DNA of 34,749 nucleotides, from NCBI GenBank assembly GCA_002717225.1, contig PBDG01000060.1:1-34749 (forward strand), written 5' to 3'. The notes beneath the pieces were generated by a model. That model ran no database searches and was not told the DNA's origin. It worked only from the letters and a program-made list of their open reading frames with translations. The position numbers and the translations under genes were made by a program. The DNA is from Rhodospirillaceae bacterium (GTDB lineage Bacteria > Pseudomonadota > Alphaproteobacteria > UBA828). Shown here piece by piece: positions 1-7,163 of the stretch. Within the stretch, counting starts at the first letter, position 1. Each line of letters opens with the position of its first letter.

Positions 1-680
1 AAATTAAAAATGCGATAAATGCCTCTGCAGCGGATGTCACGGCTACGTCATCAGGAGCAGTTGTTACCATCACAGCGAATAAGGCCGGGACAGCTTTAGG
101 CACCACGACCATTACCGGCACATCTGGCGGTGGATCGGCTACTCCCGCAGCAAGCGTCGCGAATGTCACTGCGAATGTGGACGGGGATGCTTTAACGGCA
201 GAAAATCTACGCTCTTCAATCAATGCTATTTCAGGTGTAACGGCCACGAGATCTGGCAATATCATTAGCATCACTGCCGACACTGCAGGAACACCCATCA
301 CCGGTACAACTAGTGTAACGCGTTCTGATACAACTAATTCAACCGCGACCGTTGAAACCTCTGTTTCCAATAAGTTTGATGTCAGAATCGATTCTGTAAC
401 CGGTGCCCAAAATGCAATTGTTCAGTTGAAGGTAGCCATCGACGAGATGACCAATGACCGCGCCAAACTCGGCGCCATCCAACAGCGGCTTATTTTCACT
501 GATGAACAGCTGCGCGTCGCCCGTGAGAAAGTGACAGCCTCGAAAAGCCGTTTGATTGATGTGGACGTGGCCGAGGAAGCCACTAACTACGCACGTTATC
601 AAATTCTGGTGCAATCAGGCACCCAGATGCTGCGACAAGCCAACGAGCTGCCAAAATACGCACTCGATCTACTCCGTTAA
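1..680 (+). CDS. fliC: Flagellin, C-terminal part (5' end outside window)
   Basis: The reading frame is open from base 3 to the stop at 678-680, giving about 225 residues, and the true start lies left of the window. The last 100 residues are a typical flagellin D0/D1 C-terminus, with the late motifs DVDVAEEATNYARYQ and ILVQSGTQMLRQAN and a terminal LLR. The visible N-terminal half is Ser/Thr/Gly/Ala-rich and contains two imperfect repeats of the Flagellin_IN type, one starting at AINASAADVTAT (about bases 12-120) and one at SINAISGVTAT (about 213-330). Such surface-exposed repeats are common in flagellin variable domains and are usual sites of O-glycosylation. The protein is exported by the flagellar type III system and polymerises as the filament. 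Its C-terminus is closely similar to that of the flagellin at 1029-1850, so the two are paralogues. Confidence 0.95.
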   Translation, partial: IKNAINASAADVTATSSGAVVTITANKAGTALGTTTITGTSGGGSATPAASVANVTANVDGDALTAENLRSSINAISGVTATRSGNIISITADTAGTPITGTTSVTRSDTTNSTATVETSVSNKFDVRIDSVTGAQNAIVQLKVAIDEMTNDRAKLGAIQQRLIFTDEQLRVAREKVTASKSRLIDVDVAEEATNYARYQILVQSGTQMLRQANELPKYALDLLR

Positions 681-700
681 CCTCCACGTATTAAATCACC

Positions 701-970
701 ATGATCGTCCAACCCGTCACCCAGCATCCCAACAGTGCCCCGCGGACCGCCCCGGGGCCAGCTGCCCCAGCCGCCGCTCCGGGCATCCCCACGCCAGAGG
801 ACAAAGGCCCCAATACTCATCCCGAATTGCCTGCCGTCAACGATGCTAACGAAGCCGCCAGCCTCACTCAAGAGACTCTGCGAATAATCACCGGCGACCC
901 AAATCCTGATGATGGCTTGCATGATTTCAGCCATTTGACACCGGAACGTCTCCAGGAACTCCTGGGATAA
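701..970 (+). CDS. Small proline-rich protein between two flagellin genes
   Basis: This 89-residue ORF begins 20 bases after the flagellin stop and ends 58 bases before the next flagellin. I do not recognise the family. The first half is low-complexity and rich in Pro and Ala (residues about 10-50). The second half is acidic and probably helical, ending in HDFSHLTPERLQELLG. There is no signal peptide or membrane segment. Its place in a flagellin operon suggests an accessory role such as a FlaG-like or chaperone-like function, but no FlaG or FliS motif is visible. No clear Shine-Dalgarno site precedes the ATG. A longer antisense ORF covers this stretch, but position and spacing favour the plus-strand call. 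Confidence 0.55.
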   Translation: MIVQPVTQHPNSAPRTAPGPAAPAAAPGIPTPEDKGPNTHPELPAVNDANEAASLTQETLRIITGDPNPDDGLHDFSHLTPERLQELLG

Positions 971-1015
971 CTTGAAACCTATAAGGACATAGCAACCACC
1001 CACAAACAACACAGC

Positions 1016-1023
1016 AAGGAGAG
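1016..1023 (+). promoter_or_regulatory. Strong ribosome binding site of second flagellin
   Basis: AAGGAGAG lies five bases upstream of the ATG at 1029. It is one of the few near-consensus Shine-Dalgarno sites in the window and fits a highly expressed protein. Confidence 0.75.
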
Positions 1024-1028
1024 CTAAA

Positions 1029-1850
1029 ATGGTTATCAATACAAACACAGATGCGATGCGAAACGCGAACAACCTCAACGCTAGCCAAGCCAATCTGGCA
1101 AAGGCCCTAGCCAGGTTGAGTTCCGGCGACAAGATTATCTATGCCAACGACGACGCCGCCGGATTGGCCGTCAGCGACCGTCTAACAGCTCAGCTTAGCC
1201 GCATTGATTCGGCCGCCAGCAACGTCATCAACGCAGTGTCATTCGCTCAAACACAGGATGGCTACCTAAAAACAGTCACCACCTCTCTACGCCGCATGGG
1301 CGAGTTAGCAATGCTGGCTCAAGACACTTCCAAGAGTTCCGCCGACATCGAGTTGTATGACAAAGAGTTCCAGCAGTTGATTAGCTTTATCAACGCCACG
1401 AAGACCCAAACCTATAACAGCGCAAACCTGTTCAGTTCGTCGACTCTAGCAGTAACCATCGATTCTGACGGCACCACCTTCGGCATGCCCCCCATCGACA
1501 TGACGGTCTCGGGCTACGATAACGCTATTACAACCGCTACTGCCAACGCCTTGGACGTTAAGTCGGTCTCTAGTGCCGTAGATGCCATTACCAAAATCAA
1601 GACGGCCATCACCCAAGTAGCTACCGATCGCGCGACGCTCGGCTCCGTGATGTCACGCCTGCAGTTTACCAAGGAACAGCTCTCGATTACTAAAGAGAAC
1701 CTTTCCGCCGCCGTCAGCCGTATCCGCGACGTGGACGTGGCCGATGAATCGACCAAGTACGCCCGCTGGCAGATTCTCGTGCAGTCCGGCACACAGATGT
1801 TGCGGCAGGCCAACCAGCTTCCTGCCGGCGCCCTACAACTCCTGCAATAG
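1029..1850 (+). CDS. fliC: Flagellin (complete, short form)
   Basis: This 273-residue flagellin is complete. The N-terminal D0/D1 region opens with VINTNTDAMRNANNLNASQ and contains the conserved LARLSSGDKI and NDDAAGLAVSDRL segments (residues about 25-52). The C-terminal D1/D0 region has RIRDVDVADESTKYARWQ and ILVQSGTQMLRQANQLP. The central variable part (about 140-190) is short, so the protein is nearer a minimal flagellin than its upstream partner, which carries Flagellin_IN repeats. The start is fixed by a strong AAGGAG site. It is probably co-transcribed with the upstream flagellin, since no separate promoter is evident in the 58-base gap. The many Ser and Thr residues in the centre are possible targets for the neighbouring glycosylation machinery, which is inference. 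Confidence 0.97.
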   Translation: MVINTNTDAMRNANNLNASQANLAKALARLSSGDKIIYANDDAAGLAVSDRLTAQLSRIDSAASNVINAVSFAQTQDGYLKTVTTSLRRMGELAMLAQDTSKSSADIELYDKEFQQLISFINATKTQTYNSANLFSSSTLAVTIDSDGTTFGMPPIDMTVSGYDNAITTATANALDVKSVSSAVDAITKIKTAITQVATDRATLGSVMSRLQFTKEQLSITKENLSAAVSRIRDVDVADESTKYARWQILVQSGTQMLRQANQLPAGALQLLQ

Positions 1851-1865
1851 GAGTTGCCGGGCCCG

Positions 1866-1976
1866 GTTGGGCGGTCGGTTGAGAGACTCGCTGTCACACG
1901 ATAGCAGGCAGGATGGATCTTAAAAATCTATACCACCCCGGTCCACTCCGCCTAGTCTCTCACCCGGCCGCCCAAC
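1866..1976 (+). repeat. Long imperfect inverted repeat after flagellin
   Basis: A 23-base left arm (1866-1888) is the reverse complement of a right arm (1954-1976), with only two differences. As RNA, one difference becomes a G-U pair, leaving a single mismatch. The arms enclose 65 bases. The structure lies between the flagellin stop and the terminator at 2008-2042, so it would form in the flagellin mRNA 3' UTR. It may be an mRNA-stabilising stem, a small RNA or a relic of a mobile repeat. Confidence 0.7.
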
Positions 1977-2007
1977 GAAGCCATCACGCCATCTAAGCTC
2001 TCCTAAT

Positions 2008-2042
2008 CACGGCGTCCCTTGGGGCGCCGTGAATCCTTTTTC
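2008..2042 (+). terminator. Rho-independent terminator of flagellin operon
   Basis: A GC-rich stem opens with CACGGCG (2008-2014) and closes with CGCCGTG (2025-2031). It is extended by inner C-G pairs around a short loop and is followed by CTTTTT. It sits about 160 bases after the flagellin stop. Confidence 0.75.
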
Positions 2043-2080
2043 ATCGCCAGCTTCCCCTACCCCGCCGTAACTTCCACCCC

Positions 2081-3283
2081 GTGTCCAAGGCCAAGGACCA
2101 ACACGTGCTTATCATCGGCGGAGGCATCGTCGGCCTCGCCACTGCCCACCAACTGCTGCGCCAGTTCCCCGGCCGCCCCGTCACGATTCTGGAAAAAGAA
2201 GACGCCCCCGGTCGTCATCAAACCGGACACAACAGCGGCGTCCTCCATTGCGGCCTATACTACAAACCCGGCTCCGCCAAGGCTCGCCTCGCGGTCTCTG
2301 GCATTCGCCAGATGGTCGAATTCTGTCAACAACACGACATCCCCCACGACGTCTGTGGCAAACTAGTCGTGGCCGTCAACAAAGCTGAGGTCGCCCGCAT
2401 GGAAAAGCTCCAAGAGCGCGGTGTGCAAAATGGTCTGCAGGGCATCAAACGCCTCGGCTCTGAGGCCATGCGCGAGATCGAGCCTAACGTAGGTGGAATC
2501 GCCGCCCTCAAGGTGCCCCAGGAAGGCATCGTCGATTTCCCCGCCGTCTGCCGCGCGCTCGCCTGCGAAGTTGAAAAAGCCGGCGGACGGCTTGTCACTG
2601 GCGCTCATGTGACCTCCCTCCGGCAAATCGACGGCTGGACCGCCGAGACACCCGCAGGCGCCTTTTCCGCGGAATTCATCGTCAACTGCGCTGGCCTCCA
2701 CTGTGACCGAGTCAGCCAACTCGCCGGACAACGCCGCCAGCTACGCATCGTCCCCTTCCGTGGTGAATATTTTGAGCTCAAACCCAACCGCCATGACCTC
2801 GTCCGCCACCTCATTTACCCCGTGCCCGACCCCCAATTCCCCTTCCTCGGCGTCCATTTCACCCGTCTTATTCATGGAGGTGTTGAAGCTGGCCCTAATG
2901 CCGTCCTCGCCTTCGCCCGTGAAGGCTACCGCAAAACCGACATCAACCTCCGCGACTTGTGCGACGCCCTCACCTACAGCGGCCTCTGGCGCTTTGTGAT
3001 GAAATATCCAAAAATGTGTCTTAGCGAGCTGCGCGGCTCCTTCAGCAAACGCCACTTCTGCCGTCAGCTCCAGCGCCTTGTGCCTGCCATTGAGCCAGCA
3101 GACCTGGCCCCAGGCGGTGCCGGTGTCCGCGCCCAAGCCCTCGCCCCGGAAGGTGAATTGGTCCACGACTTCCACTTCGTACGCGGCCCCGCCAGCCTCC
3201 ATGTCCTTAACGCCCCCAGCCCCGCGGCAACCGCCTCGCTTGCCATCGGCGCCGAAATCGTGAAACAAATGCACGGGGATTGA
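2081..3283 (+). CDS. lhgO: L-2-hydroxyglutarate oxidase-like FAD enzyme
   Basis: This 400-residue protein of the DAO flavoprotein family starts with GTG. An N-terminal FAD-binding Rossmann motif (IIGGGIVGLATAHQLL, about residues 10-25) is followed by the LhgO-typical HQTGHNSGVLHCGLYYKPGS. The C-terminus has HDFHFVRGPASLHVLNAPSP and ATASLAIG, also characteristic of L-2-hydroxyglutarate oxidases/dehydrogenases. The family oxidises L-2-hydroxyglutarate to 2-oxoglutarate, passing electrons to oxygen or the quinone pool. It is the first gene of a three-gene run with an epimerase and a nucleotidyltransferase, so it could act on a sugar-pathway hydroxyacid instead. The gap to the next gene is 19 bases. 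No good Shine-Dalgarno site is visible, so the exact start is moderately certain. Confidence 0.88.
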   Translation: MSKAKDQHVLIIGGGIVGLATAHQLLRQFPGRPVTILEKEDAPGRHQTGHNSGVLHCGLYYKPGSAKARLAVSGIRQMVEFCQQHDIPHDVCGKLVVAVNKAEVARMEKLQERGVQNGLQGIKRLGSEAMREIEPNVGGIAALKVPQEGIVDFPAVCRALACEVEKAGGRLVTGAHVTSLRQIDGWTAETPAGAFSAEFIVNCAGLHCDRVSQLAGQRRQLRIVPFRGEYFELKPNRHDLVRHLIYPVPDPQFPFLGVHFTRLIHGGVEAGPNAVLAFAREGYRKTDINLRDLCDALTYSGLWRFVMKYPKMCLSELRGSFSKRHFCRQLQRLVPAIEPADLAPGGAGVRAQALAPEGELVHDFHFVRGPASLHVLNAPSPAATASLAIGAEIVKQMHGD

Positions 3284-3302
3284 CCCCACACACTCAAGCA
3301 CC

Positions 3303-4235
3303 ATGAACATCCTCATCACCGGCGGCGCAGGCTACCTCGGCAGCGTCCTCACCCCCCACCTCCTGTCCCTCGGCCACACCGTCACGGTGCTCGACAATTT
3401 TCTTTTCCGTCAAGCCACCCTCGCAGAGTGCTGCCACTACGAAACGTTTCAAGTCGTCCGCGGCGACTGCCGCGACCCTGAAACCCTAAAGCCTCTCCTC
3501 GCCGAAGCCGACGCCGTAATTCCCCTTGCCGCCATCGTCGGCGCACCCCTTTGTAACGAGGACCAAACCGCTGCCGAGTCTGTCAACTTCGGTGCTGTCC
3601 AGACCCTCTGTGACCTCCTCGATCCCGCCCAGCAACTCCTCATGCCCATCACCAACAGTGGGTACGGTATCGGTGAGGCCGGCAAGATGTGCACCGAGGA
3701 TTCCCCCCTCAACCCAATCTCTCTCTATGGCCAAACCAAGGTCCGCGCCGAGGAAACCGTCCTCCAGCGAGACAATTCCCTCAGCTTCCGCCTCGCCACT
3801 GTTTTCGGCATGTCCCCTCGCATGCGATTGGACCTCCTCGTCAACGACTTCGTTTACCGTGCCCTGAACGACCGCGCTGTCGTGATCTTCGAGGGTCACT
3901 TCAAGCGCAATTACATCCACATCCGCGACATCGCCCGCGTCTTCGTTCACGCCCTCGATAATTTTGACTCCATGAAAGGTCGCCCCTACAACGTTGGCCT
4001 CGAGGAAGCCAACCTCTCCAAGCTCGAGCTTTGCGCCGTCATCCAGCAACACCTCCCCAAGTTTCAATACCTAGAAGCCTCCGTCGGCGAAGACCCTGAC
4101 AAACGCGATTACATCGTCTCCAACCAGCGCCTGCTCGACACTGGCTTCCGTACCGAGTGGACCCTCGACCGCGGTATTCAGGAACTCATTAAGGGCTACA
4201 CCATCATCCGGAACGCCCAATACTCCAACGTTTGA
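3303..4235 (+). CDS. NAD-dependent nucleotide-sugar epimerase/dehydratase
   Basis: This is an extended short-chain dehydrogenase of 310 residues. The N-terminal dinucleotide-binding motif is TGGAGYLGS (residues 6-14). The catalytic YGQTK (Tyr-x-x-x-Lys) lies near residues 141-145, preceded by the ITNSGYG strand in place of the usual STS/SSS. The family epimerises, dehydrates or reduces the sugar of an NDP-sugar. The substrate is not clear from sequence. The adjacent HddC-like nucleotidyltransferase (four-base gap) and the HddA-like kinase further on would fit a GDP- or other NDP-heptose, which is inference. Codon use is very C-rich at third positions, like the genes on either side. Confidence 0.85.
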   Translation: MNILITGGAGYLGSVLTPHLLSLGHTVTVLDNFLFRQATLAECCHYETFQVVRGDCRDPETLKPLLAEADAVIPLAAIVGAPLCNEDQTAAESVNFGAVQTLCDLLDPAQQLLMPITNSGYGIGEAGKMCTEDSPLNPISLYGQTKVRAEETVLQRDNSLSFRLATVFGMSPRMRLDLLVNDFVYRALNDRAVVIFEGHFKRNYIHIRDIARVFVHALDNFDSMKGRPYNVGLEEANLSKLELCAVIQQHLPKFQYLEASVGEDPDKRDYIVSNQRLLDTGFRTEWTLDRGIQELIKGYTIIRNAQYSNV

Positions 4236-4239
4236 AACC

Positions 4240-4977
4240 ATGCCTCCTCAGCCAGATATCACCGCCCTTTTGCTCGCGGGCGGTCAAGGCACCCGCGTGC
4301 GCCACCTCCTTGGCGAAACCCCCAAGCCCATGGCCCCCGTCGCCGGCCGGCCCTTCATCGAATGGATCCTTCGCCACCTCGCCGCGCAAGGTATCCGCCA
4401 CGCCCTCCTCTCCACTGGCCACCAAGCCAAAGCCTTTGCCGACCACTTTGACCCACAGCCCGTCCCCAATCTCACCATCGAGTGCATTGCCGAGCCTGAA
4501 CCCTTGGGCACCGCCGGTGGCCTACGCTATGCCGCCCGCCAAGCCGACCACACCCCCAGTGCTTGGCTCGTCCTCAACGGCGACTCCCTAGCCTTCCTTC
4601 ATTTACCTACACTCGCTGCCTCACTGGAAAAATCTGATGCCGTCCTTGCCGCTCGCAACGTCCCCGACACCACCCGCTATGGCTCCCTGCAAATTGACAC
4701 ACACCAACGCCTTCAAGCCTTCCGCGAAAAACAACCCGGCGCGGGCCTCATAAACGCCGGCATCTACCTCCTCCGCCCTCCTTTGCTGGAAAATCTCCCT
4801 GACAAAACGCCCCTTAGCCTTGAAACCGAGGCTTTTCCGGACTGGCTTAGGGCGGGCCATCATATTCAAGTCACCGAACTAAAAACCCCATTTCTGGACA
4901 TCGGCACACCTGAAACTCTCCCTCAAGCAGAAACCTTCATCACCGATCACCTAGATCAATTCCTCTTGAGCCCGTAA
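4240..4977 (+). CDS. Sugar-1-phosphate nucleotidyltransferase (HddC-like)
   Basis: This 245-residue protein is a GT-A-fold nucleotidyltransferase. The N-terminal signature LLAGGQGTRVRHLLGETPKP (residues about 10-30) contains the GxGTR loop and the PKP lysine that contact the nucleotide. A metal-binding Asp lies in the later LVLNGDSLAF segment, and EPLGTAGGLRYA lies between. Length and motifs match the short HddC/RmlA-type enzymes that load sugar-1-phosphates onto NTPs. D-glycero-D-manno-heptose-1-phosphate guanylyltransferase is the best guess because an HddA-like kinase follows. Mannose- or glucose-1-phosphate as substrate cannot be excluded. The gene ends a three-gene unit with a probable terminator about 30 bases beyond. 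Confidence 0.8.
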   Translation: MPPQPDITALLLAGGQGTRVRHLLGETPKPMAPVAGRPFIEWILRHLAAQGIRHALLSTGHQAKAFADHFDPQPVPNLTIECIAEPEPLGTAGGLRYAARQADHTPSAWLVLNGDSLAFLHLPTLAASLEKSDAVLAARNVPDTTRYGSLQIDTHQRLQAFREKQPGAGLINAGIYLLRPPLLENLPDKTPLSLETEAFPDWLRAGHHIQVTELKTPFLDIGTPETLPQAETFITDHLDQFLLSP

Positions 4978-5004
4978 ACTGCTCAATATCAGTAGATTGA
5001 CTCT

Positions 5005-5046
5005 AAAAAGCATTTTCCCAAATTTGGGTAAAATTAAGCTTTTTCC
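5005..5046 (+). terminator. Nested palindrome, probable terminator
   Basis: A perfect 12-base palindrome CCCAAATTTGGG (5017-5028) is nested inside outer arms AAAAAGC (5005-5011) and GCTTTTT (5038-5044). It lies 28 bases after the nucleotidyltransferase stop and ends in a T tract, as an intrinsic terminator would. Its centre is also 40 bases upstream of the sigma-54 promoter, so an operator role is possible. Confidence 0.5.
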
Positions 5047-5062
5047 ATTAATAAATGCCTAA

Positions 5063-5078
5063 TGGCATGCCTTTTGCT
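5063..5078 (+). promoter_or_regulatory. Sigma-54 (-24/-12) promoter
   Basis: TGGCATGCCTTTTGCT matches the sigma-54 consensus TGGCAYRN4TTGCW at every defined position, with GG and GC ten bases apart. Transcription would start near 5089, giving a leader of about 70 bases before the kinase ATG at 5161. The in-frame ATG at 5062 overlaps the promoter and so cannot be the kinase start. This is predicted to drive the long plus-strand sugar operon and to need an enhancer-binding activator. Confidence 0.8.
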
Positions 5079-5160
5079 GTTATCCGCTGGAACCGGTGTG
5101 GGTGCACACCTTGGACGACGCAAAAAAGAGAGTAAAAGTGCGAAAAAAAAGCGAAATTAC

Positions 5161-6246
5161 ATGATTATTACGCGCACACCCTATCGCATCTCGTTCTTTG
5201 GCGGGGGCACAGATTACCCGGCGTGGTATCGCGAACACGGCGGAGCGGTAATTTCCTCCACTATTGACAAGTATTGCTACCTTTCGGTTCGTCATTTACC
5301 TCCGTTTTTTCAGCATCGGTTCCGAGTGGTATATTCCGCCATCGAGAGCTGCAAATCCATTGACGACATCCAACACCCCTCGGTACGCGAAACATTACGG
5401 TTTCTGAAGATTGACCGTGGTGTGGAAATCCATCATGACGGCGACCTACCTGCCCGCAGTGGCATGGGATCCAGTTCGGCCTTCACAGTGGGCTTGCTCA
5501 ACGCGCTGCATGCACTAAACGGCCACATGGTCTGCAAGGATGAACTCGCCCAACAGGGCATTCAACTAGAGCAGGATATACTGAAGGAAACCGTTGGCTC
5601 GCAGGATCAGGTCAATTGCGCCCACGGCGGATTCAACCACATCCTGTTTCATTCTTCCGGCGAAATCTCAGTACGCCCAGTCATCCTGCCGCCCGAGCGC
5701 CTGACCAACCTCAACGATCACCTCATGCTTTTTTACACTGGCATAAAGCGCACCGCCGAGCAGGTTGCCCAGAGCTTTGTGCCCACCATTGAGGCAAAGC
5801 GTCGCCAACTGCGCATCTTGCGTGACATGGTGGACGAAGCCCTGTCCGTCCTATGCGGCCAAGGCGACCTCACCGGCTTTGGAGAACTACTGCACGAAGG
5901 CTGGCTGGCCAAGCAGTCCCTGAGCGATCGTGTCAGCAACGAAGCCATCAGCGGGATTTACGATGCCGCACGCGCTGCGGGAGCCGTAGGCGGCAAGATC
6001 ACCGGCGCGGGCGGCGGCGGCTTCCTGTTGCTGTTCGTGCCGCCGGAGCGCCAATCGGCCGTGCGCGAACGCCTGGGCAAGCTGGTCCACGTGCCATTCA
6101 AGTTTGAGAACGCCGGCAGTCAGGTTATTTTTTACGATCGGGATGAGGACTATCGCGCCGCCGAGGCCGACAACCAGCGCCGTGCGTTGGCCGCCTTCCG
6201 CGAACTGGAGGAAGTCGAAGCCTCTCCCGCAGCCACCATGGTTTAG
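5161..6246 (+). CDS. hddA: GHMP kinase, HddA-like (heptose 7-phosphate kinase)
   Basis: This is a 361-residue GHMP-superfamily sugar kinase. It begins MIITRTPYRISFFGGGTDYP, the usual start of HddA-type D-glycero-D-manno-heptose-7-phosphate kinases. ATP-binding motif 2 is DLPARSGMGSSSAF (about residues 95-108). C-terminal motif 3 is KITGAGGGGFLL (about 280-290). The known reaction makes heptose 1,7-bisphosphate from heptose-7-phosphate on the way to GDP-heptose. I chose ATG 5161 over an upstream ATG at 5062 because the extra 33 residues are a Lys-rich non-homologous leader and overlap a sigma-54 promoter. It is the first gene of the operon. No gmhA isomerase or gmhB phosphatase gene is visible in the window. 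Confidence 0.88.
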   Translation: MIITRTPYRISFFGGGTDYPAWYREHGGAVISSTIDKYCYLSVRHLPPFFQHRFRVVYSAIESCKSIDDIQHPSVRETLRFLKIDRGVEIHHDGDLPARSGMGSSSAFTVGLLNALHALNGHMVCKDELAQQGIQLEQDILKETVGSQDQVNCAHGGFNHILFHSSGEISVRPVILPPERLTNLNDHLMLFYTGIKRTAEQVAQSFVPTIEAKRRQLRILRDMVDEALSVLCGQGDLTGFGELLHEGWLAKQSLSDRVSNEAISGIYDAARAAGAVGGKITGAGGGGFLLLFVPPERQSAVRERLGKLVHVPFKFENAGSQVIFYDRDEDYRAAEADNQRRALAAFRELEEVEASPAATMV

Positions 6247-6250
6247 AAAT

Positions 6251-6255
6251 AAGGA
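6251..6255 (+). promoter_or_regulatory. Ribosome binding site of transketolase N subunit
   Basis: AAGGA lies six bases before the ATG at 6262 and supports that start over the second ATG at 6268. Confidence 0.6.
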
Positions 6256-6261
6256 TACCTC

Positions 6262-7161
6262 ATGATCATGCCCCGGGACCCATCCAAGGACGGAACTAGC
6301 CTGAATAGCCAAGGCACTCCCACCCCTCACACCGAGGGGCTAGCGAAGCTGCAGGATCGCTCGGCTTGGCTACGGCGCACGCTATTTGACATGGTCATGC
6401 GCTCACGCAAGGGCCACATCCCCTCCTCTTTTTCCTGTGCCGAGACGCTGCTCACCCTGTTCTACGGCGGCGTCTTGCGCTACGCCCACGGCGCACCGAA
6501 CCATCCGCACCGTGACCGACTCATCGTCAGCAAAGGACACGCCGCCATGGCACTCTATCCCATTCTCGCCGACATCGGCTATGTGCCGGAGGAGGAGTTG
6601 GAAAACTTCACCCGCAAGGAAAGTCTTCTGCGGATGTATGCCGACCCCGGTATCCCGGGCATCGATTCCATCACCGGCTCGCTGGGGCACGGACTGGGCG
6701 TCGCCGCCGGCTATGCGCTGGCGTCGCGGCAGGACGGCCGAGATCAGCGCGCCTTTGCGGTGCTGGGCGACAGCGAATGCTACGAAGGCTCTGTTTGGGA
6801 AAGCGCCCTTTTCGGCGCGCACCACGGGCTGGACAACCTTGTGACGATCGTCGACCGCAACGGCCTGGCGATCATGGGTCAAACGGAAGAACTTCTTGCG
6901 CTCGATTCGCTCGAAGAAAAATTCCGGGCCTTTGGCTGGCATGCCCTTTCGGTCGACGGCCACTCCTACACAGCACTGCAGTCAGCTTTCGGCCAACTCG
7001 GCAACACTGACGGAAAGCCGCTGGCCATCATTGCCCAAACTGTGAAAGGCAAGGGCATCTCCTTCATGGAGAACCGTAGCGAATGGCACAACCGCATGCC
7101 CGATGACGAGCAGGAAGCCCGTGCCCGTCAAGACCTCCAAACCAACTGCATTACAAACTAG
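6262..7161 (+). CDS. Transketolase, N-terminal (TPP-binding) subunit
   Basis: This 299-residue protein corresponds to the TPP-diphosphate-binding half of transketolase. It shows SKGHAAMALYPILADIGY, SITGSLGHGLGVAAGYALA, and the TPP motif GDSECYEGSVWESALFGAHH ending at the Asn of IVDRNG. It would work as a heterodimer with the product of the next gene, two bases downstream. Transketolases move two-carbon ketol units between sugars using thiamine diphosphate. Split versions recur in LPS and capsule clusters, where their substrates are usually unknown. A dedicated copy here could make a C7 precursor for the HddA-like kinase, or add a C2 branch to a keto-sugar. Both are inference. Confidence 0.9.
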   Translation: MIMPRDPSKDGTSLNSQGTPTPHTEGLAKLQDRSAWLRRTLFDMVMRSRKGHIPSSFSCAETLLTLFYGGVLRYAHGAPNHPHRDRLIVSKGHAAMALYPILADIGYVPEEELENFTRKESLLRMYADPGIPGIDSITGSLGHGLGVAAGYALASRQDGRDQRAFAVLGDSECYEGSVWESALFGAHHGLDNLVTIVDRNGLAIMGQTEELLALDSLEEKFRAFGWHALSVDGHSYTALQSAFGQLGNTDGKPLAIIAQTVKGKGISFMENRSEWHNRMPDDEQEARARQDLQTNCITN

Positions 7162-7163
7162 CC

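Noticed and set aside
677-1132. 151-codon minus-strand ORF with a hydrophobic stretch, opposite the small protein
   Set aside because: It overlaps the start of the second flagellin and runs against the flagellin operon. The apparent membrane segment comes from the antisense of the Shine-Dalgarno and 5' region.
2741-3319. 192-codon minus-strand ORF opposite the LhgO-like gene
   Set aside because: It is a shadow of C-rich third positions in the real gene and has no family motif. Similar long antisense ORFs at 3486-4067 and 6403-6963 were dropped for the same reason.
5062-5160. N-terminal extension of the heptose kinase from ATG 5062
   Set aside because: It overlaps a perfect sigma-54 promoter and encodes a Lys-rich stretch not found in HddA-type kinases. 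ATG 5161 gives the standard N-terminus.
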